64,000 bases of DNA from Brienomyrus brachyistius (taxonomy: Eukaryota > Chordata > Actinopteri > Osteoglossiformes > Mormyridae). The notes beneath the pieces were generated by a model that made no database searches, had not been told where the DNA came from, and saw only the letters and a list, made by a program, of their open reading frames with translations. The first letter of the stretch is position 1. Each line of letters starts with the position of its first letter. The stretch spans positions 19,531,629 to 19,595,628 of the forward strand of contig NC_064550.1 of assembly GCF_023856365.1 (NCBI RefSeq), read 5' to 3'. The position numbers were made by a program, and so were the translations under genes. Shown here piece by piece: positions 60,019-64,000 of the stretch.

Positions 60019-60469
60019 TTTCTGATCCCTCAGTAAATGCCCAATGCACACATTATGTGTGATACCCAGTAAGATGTAGCACCTTTACAAACCTTCTCCT
60101 ACTGTCTAAAGATCAACACAAGCTGAACGATTAATATTAATCGTCCCTGTGCTGTAAGCCAAGATATTTAAATGAAGGAACTGCAATTATGTTACGGCAG
60201 TCGAATTATGTTAGTCCGTACAGTCAGAACAAAGGTGAAATATTAGTGCAAACAAGCCTGTGAGAATTCTCGAAATAGTGTGCAAATGACAGGATGCGTC
60301 AGGGGGTGGGGGCGGGTGGAGTTTGGCTAACGGCACAGTCAGATCTAAATAACAGTTCGGATGTCACAGACAGGCATAAACGGGTCAACCCTGGGAGGGA
60401 CCGACTACCCAGTGGTGGGTTTATGGAGGTCTGTGGGCTTGGACCCCTGCATCTTTCTCCACAGGGATG

Positions 60470-60655
60470 GTGGTGGTGTGTGTCTCAGTGGCTTAGGACG
60501 CTGCGTCCGATTTGAAGGTTGTTGGTTCAAATCCCCAGGTCAGCAGAGTGATAGGATTGTCGGGCTCTTGATCAACTCCCAGGTCGTTCAGGGACTGTCT
60601 GACCCCCCTTTCTCACAAATGTACATTGCTTTGGATAAAAGCATTCTCTAGGTAA
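60470..60655 (+). mobile_element. tRNA-derived SINE
   Basis: GTGTGTCTCAGTGGCTTAGG, B box GGTTCAAATCCCC, AGGTCAGCAGAGTGATAG, GTTCAGGGACTGTCTGACCC and the tail TGCTTTGGATAAAAGCATTC. Same body as 36648-36842. Confidence 0.8.
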
Positions 60656-61936
60656 CGTGTCCTGTGTATGTCCTCCCACAGACATGTCAGTGCTGTGTAC
60701 AAACATACAGGATGTTCACCTTGTGTCGCCGTGGGCCTTTTTTCAGCTGAGAGACCTCAGTGGTTTCAGGAACCATAAGTTCCCGATGGTAGTTGGGAAC
60801 TCTGACCCGCCATGATTTCTTCAGCGTGGCTGCTGTGGCTGTCAGAGACCCTCACAGCCAATCAGGTGCCCCGATCCGCACGCCGTCTGATAGGATGAGT
60901 GGCCTCCCTCTATGCTAGAATCGGCAGAGCCCAGTCAGAGTGATGCTACATGCACCAGGAACCTTGGGACTCCCGGTGAATTTATGTTCTAACAGTGAAA
61001 TACAGCAGGACTATGAAAGATTCTGCATTATTCCTCCGACATGGAAAACAAAAGCGTTAGGACCCCTTTTGGCTTTTAGCGTTTCTCCTGCATGTTGCCT
61101 CTAATTAGCTGATAGTGCGAAGTGGTTCAGAATCGATCGGTGAAACTCTTATCTGACGCCAGTGCTTGCAGATTCCGCTCTTAACTTATCACCTCTCTGT
61201 TTTCCTAAGGGGGACATCGGCCTCTGGCACTTTTAATGGTATCCGTGAAGCAATTTGATTCAACAAATCTTAATCCGTTTCTAAGTGTGAGCAGTTTCAG
61301 TCTTATTAGCGCTTTCAGCTAGCAGAGTGCCGCCCCGTGATTGTATGAATTGACTCGGTAACGGCCTTGTCTGCCTTTCCGTTGTAGGCAGTCCAATCAG
61401 TTGCCTGTTTGGGTCCTAACTGATTCTTGAAAAACGACGTGAAGAGCCTTCTGCCAAAAAAAATCCAAAGCCAAAAAAAATTACATTTATCTAATGAGAT
61501 AATTACCTGGAGGAGAATTTGTAGTAAGATACACCGTGGGGTGTAATTACAGATGATTGTTTTAACAAAATAAAGCAGCTGTAGAGGTTATATCTGCCAC
61601 CGCTGCCTGGCCAAACCTGCTCATAATGACTGATGTATGGAGCGATGGTAATTCATCTGATCCCAGATCAGTACTTGGCAGTGCTTCTAGTTTATTGGGC
61701 ATCCATCACTTGGAAACCTTGTGAAGCGTGGAGCTGATTCGAGCATTCGAAAGCATTTAAGATGCTTTTATCCCACCGTCTGGAGGTTGGCTGAGCGACT
61801 GTCGCCAAGACGAACCGCTTGGCTGGCTGGTGGAGGGAGATTCGGTGAATGATGACCGGCGATGACGTCCTCTACATGAAATACACTATACACCCTTTGC
61901 TACCGGGCTTTAAGTCACAGAGTGTGTAATGTGCAG

Positions 61937-62111
61937 CAGTGGTTCTCAGCCCAGTCCACGGGGGAACCCCAGCCTACGGGGGAACCCCAGCCTACGTTAT
62001 TGGCCTAGTCAAGAGCACCGAAAAACGTGGTACAGATCTTCTGGGAGTCGGGAAGGAGCAAAGATTTGGGCTTACTGGGGGTTTCCATGGTCTGGGTTGA
62101 GTCAAGCACTG
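61937..62111. mobile_element. hAT-like foldback MITE with internal duplication
   Basis: Starts CAGTGGTTCTCAGCCCAGTC, ends TGGGTTGAGTCAAGCACTG. Flanks ATGTGCAG and TTGTACAG agree at 6 of 8. An internal CTACGGGGGAACCCCAGC is duplicated in tandem. Confidence 0.7.
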
Positions 62112-62574
62112 TTGTACAGAGAAAAACCAGCACAGGAATCAAGTGATTATCCACCCAAGTAAGACTTTCATGTTATTGCTCTTGACCAACCATAAGTTAT
62201 TTTAAAGTAACAGTATAAGATATATAGAAGCCCCTGGGTTACGATGGTCCGAGTTACGATATTTTGACTTCACGATGGATAAATGTTTTTCACATTCGCT
62301 ACATTATTCAATAAATTACATGAGATATTCAACACTTTATTATACAAACGACTGTGTGAATGATTTTACCCAACAGTAGGCTAATGTAAGTGTTCTAAGT
62401 ATGTTTAAGGTAGGCTAGGCTATGATGATTGTTAGGTTAGGTGTACTGTAATAAAATGCATTTATTGCGTTTAAGATATTTTCGTCTTGCTACAGGTGTG
62501 TCGGAGCGTGACCCCAAAGTAACCTGTCGAGAGGCTGTATTCTATTCGCATTTAAATCAGGAAATTTCAGTGGT

Positions 62575-62680
62575 TCTAGGAGTTCGCCTGTGACGAGAAG
62601 GTCGTTGGTTCCAATGATTTCATCATCGGTCCCTTGAGCGAGGCCTTTAACCCTGATCGCTTTGGGTAAAAGTAAAGTAT
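62575..62680 (+). mobile_element. SINE fragment
   Basis: GACGAGAAGGTCGTTGGTTC, CCCTTGAGCGAGGCCTTTAA and CGCTTTGGGTAAAAGTAAAG match the B-box-to-tail part of the fish SINE group. Confidence 0.55.
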
Positions 62681-62966
62681 CAAAGCCAAACCTGAAGCAG
62701 GAGATTGTACAGTTCATCACAAACCTTTGATGGGTTTCTCTGTTTGACCACATGGAGTTGGCAGCTACATGTGCCAAAAGTGGCAGCAGCTCATGTAGCC
62801 TTGCTTTAGGGTGGAGGACCTCTGGTCCTGTCAATGGGCAGCAAACAGGAAATGATGTCACCACTGGAAATAATGCAGGAAGCACTGATGGCAGAAGACA
62901 GCCTGCTAGACTATGACGGTGCCAGACCCAGCTACACCACTGAGAAGCATCAGCTAAGCTCAAGAC

Positions 62967-63202
62967 ACATATGTGCCCTTGAGAGGTAAGGTGGGCTGTC
63001 CCACATTTTTGACCCCTACCCCCTTTTTATTGAATATTGTCAATTGGATAAGTTGCTATTATCTAAGTCATATCTCTGTGCTACCTATGATATATATCAA
63101 TTATAGGGTAAAGGCACACTAACTTTTTTAAAAAAATTTCAACTTTGGAGCTCATTTTCTCAAAACTCTGTTTTTGTGGGACAGCCCACAAGGGCACATA
63201 TA
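62967..63202. mobile_element. Foldback element with TGTGGGACAGCCCACAAGGG ends
   Basis: The right end TGTGGGACAGCCCAC then AAGGGCACATAT is mirrored at the left by ATATGTGCCCTTG and GTGGGCTGTCCCACA, but the left arm carries about 10 extra bases (AGAGGTAAGG). The 180-bp middle is A/T-rich without a frame. Confidence 0.75.
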
Positions 63203-63224
63203 ACAGTGTAGGGTGATGTAATCA

Positions 63225-63345
63225 AACTGGGTTCTTAGGGACCCAATGGCCACCAGGGGGCCTGATCAGACGATCACAATGGGAAGGAAAATGAGAAAAT
63301 GACTACTAGGTTAATCAAAGCCCAGAGTAACGGAATTCCTAGTGA
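63225..63345. repeat. Interspersed repeat fragment, related to 15640-15760
   Basis: GGCCACCAGGGGGCCTGATC, ATCACAATGGGAAGGAAAAT and CTAGGTTAATCAAAGCCCAG parallel the earlier copy. Confidence 0.55.
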
Positions 63346-63406
63346 GACTAAACCCCCTTGCTTTGTGAAGACGGCTCTGAAACGTTTCAATATAGAATAT
63401 CACCTT

Positions 63407-63412
63407 TATTTA
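63407..63412 (-). terminator. Candidate polyadenylation signal for the edge gene
   Basis: TTTATT on the plus strand reads AATAAA on the minus strand, about 550 bp beyond the presumed stop codon at 63959. Confidence 0.35.
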
Positions 63413-63958
63413 AAAAAGAAAAGGTCATTGTGCACATCGTGTTCCGTCCACTCGCCGTTCTTTGTCGGGGCTGCGATGGGACTCGGTTCCACAGCACTGG
63501 GTTCACACACAGTTTTTGGCACTTTTTAAAACCGAACGAGTGATTCAAGGTCTCCTCCTCTCCCCGGCCGGTTTCTGCAGCTCTCAGTCGGAAAGTGTGT
63601 CCATAGATCGTAAAAAAGAAAAAATAAACAATGATGCTTATGCTTATAATAGGCGATGGCGACAGCAGCGATACTGAAACCGCAGTAACAAATATCTGTA
63701 CTGGCAGATGACGGACCCGATGGAAAATAAACAACATCGATAAAGCAAAGAGAGATACTGCATAGTACGATGCTCCTCGTGGGCAGACTGCCAGAGCCCT
63801 GGGGAGACAGTGGGCACAGAGTTGGACACTCCCCCCCAGGAGGTATGGTACGGTCCAGTCTGCTGTAGAGCTCCGCCCACCCGCCTGCTACAGTACCTGC
63901 CTCAGAGTGCCCAGGGAAACGGAACAGACCAAATGGGAGGGGGGGGTGATCGTGCGGT

Positions 63959-64000
63959 CTACTCGGGCTCCCCAACGTCAATGGTCTTCTCCCACTCGAA
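63959..64000 (-). CDS. 3' end of an unidentified gene (last 13 codons)
   Basis: Reading inward from the window edge on the minus strand, one frame gives FEWEKTIDVGEPE and then TAG at 63961-63959. The acidic, unrepetitive end looks like a real C-terminus. A minus-strand AATAAA is found near 63407-63412, as expected for a 3' UTR of about 550 nt. I do not recognise the protein. The frame cannot be confirmed because the rest of the exon is outside the window. Confidence 0.4.
   Translation of the reverse strand, partial: FEWEKTIDVGEPE

Larger units (their letters stand above)
59353..63958. other. Intergenic region after cenatac
   Basis: Contains two hAT-like MITEs, two SINE copies, a foldback element and an interspersed fragment; 60660-61930 is free of repeats that I can recognise. 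No coding exon is recognised. Confidence 0.55.

Noticed and set aside
62490..62963. 157-codon minus-strand frame
   Set aside because: It overlaps a SINE fragment and shows no protein-like motif, so it is not a gene.

Overview
The window comes from a vertebrate, almost certainly a ray-finned (teleost-type) fish. Its genes have many short exons with GT-AG introns. The proteins are vertebrate-specific (MCAM, CBL, uroplakin-2, FOXR1, CENATAC). The non-coding DNA is full of fish-style (CA)n blocks, tRNA-derived SINEs, hAT-like foldback MITEs and Tc1-like remnants. I cannot name the species.

Layout. 1-6431: intron 1 or 5' flank of mcam, with minisatellites. 6432-15977 (+): mcam (CD146), 15 exons covering the whole mature receptor except the signal-peptide exon. 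15978-23391: the space between two convergent genes, holding the mcam 3' UTR and the cbl 3' UTR. 23392-47525 (-): cbl, 16 coding exons, 901 codons once two single-base homopolymer discrepancies are allowed for. 47526-49827: GC-rich cbl promoter and 5' flank, then the upk2 promoter. 49828-52635 (+): upk2, 5 exons, 179 aa. 53392-55529 (+): foxr1, 6 exons, about 319 aa. 56060-59352 (+): cenatac (ccdc84), 11 exons, 360 aa. 59353-63958: repeats plus a mostly unique stretch. 63959-64000 (-): last codons of an unidentified gene that continues beyond the window, with a likely 3' UTR down to about 63400.

The gene set matches the human 11q23.3 neighbourhood, where UPK2-FOXR1-CCDC84 form a run and CBL and MCAM are convergent neighbours. 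From memory of the human map, here the UPK2-FOXR1-CCDC84 run lies directly against the 5' side of cbl and is flipped relative to CBL. The products do not form one pathway: a cell-adhesion receptor, an E3 ubiquitin ligase for receptor tyrosine kinases, a urothelial plaque protein, a forkhead transcription factor and a minor-spliceosome factor. The block is conserved synteny, not an operon.

No previously undescribed protein system is visible. The most notable unexplained items are: two frame-breaking indels in otherwise intact cbl; a perfect 76-bp inverted repeat with a 19-bp loop in cbl intron 2; a family of hAT-like foldback elements, some with recognisable target duplications; a 35-bp-period minisatellite in front of mcam; a GC-AG intron in cbl; and a GC-rich patch with a consensus NRF1 site inside the cbl 3' region.
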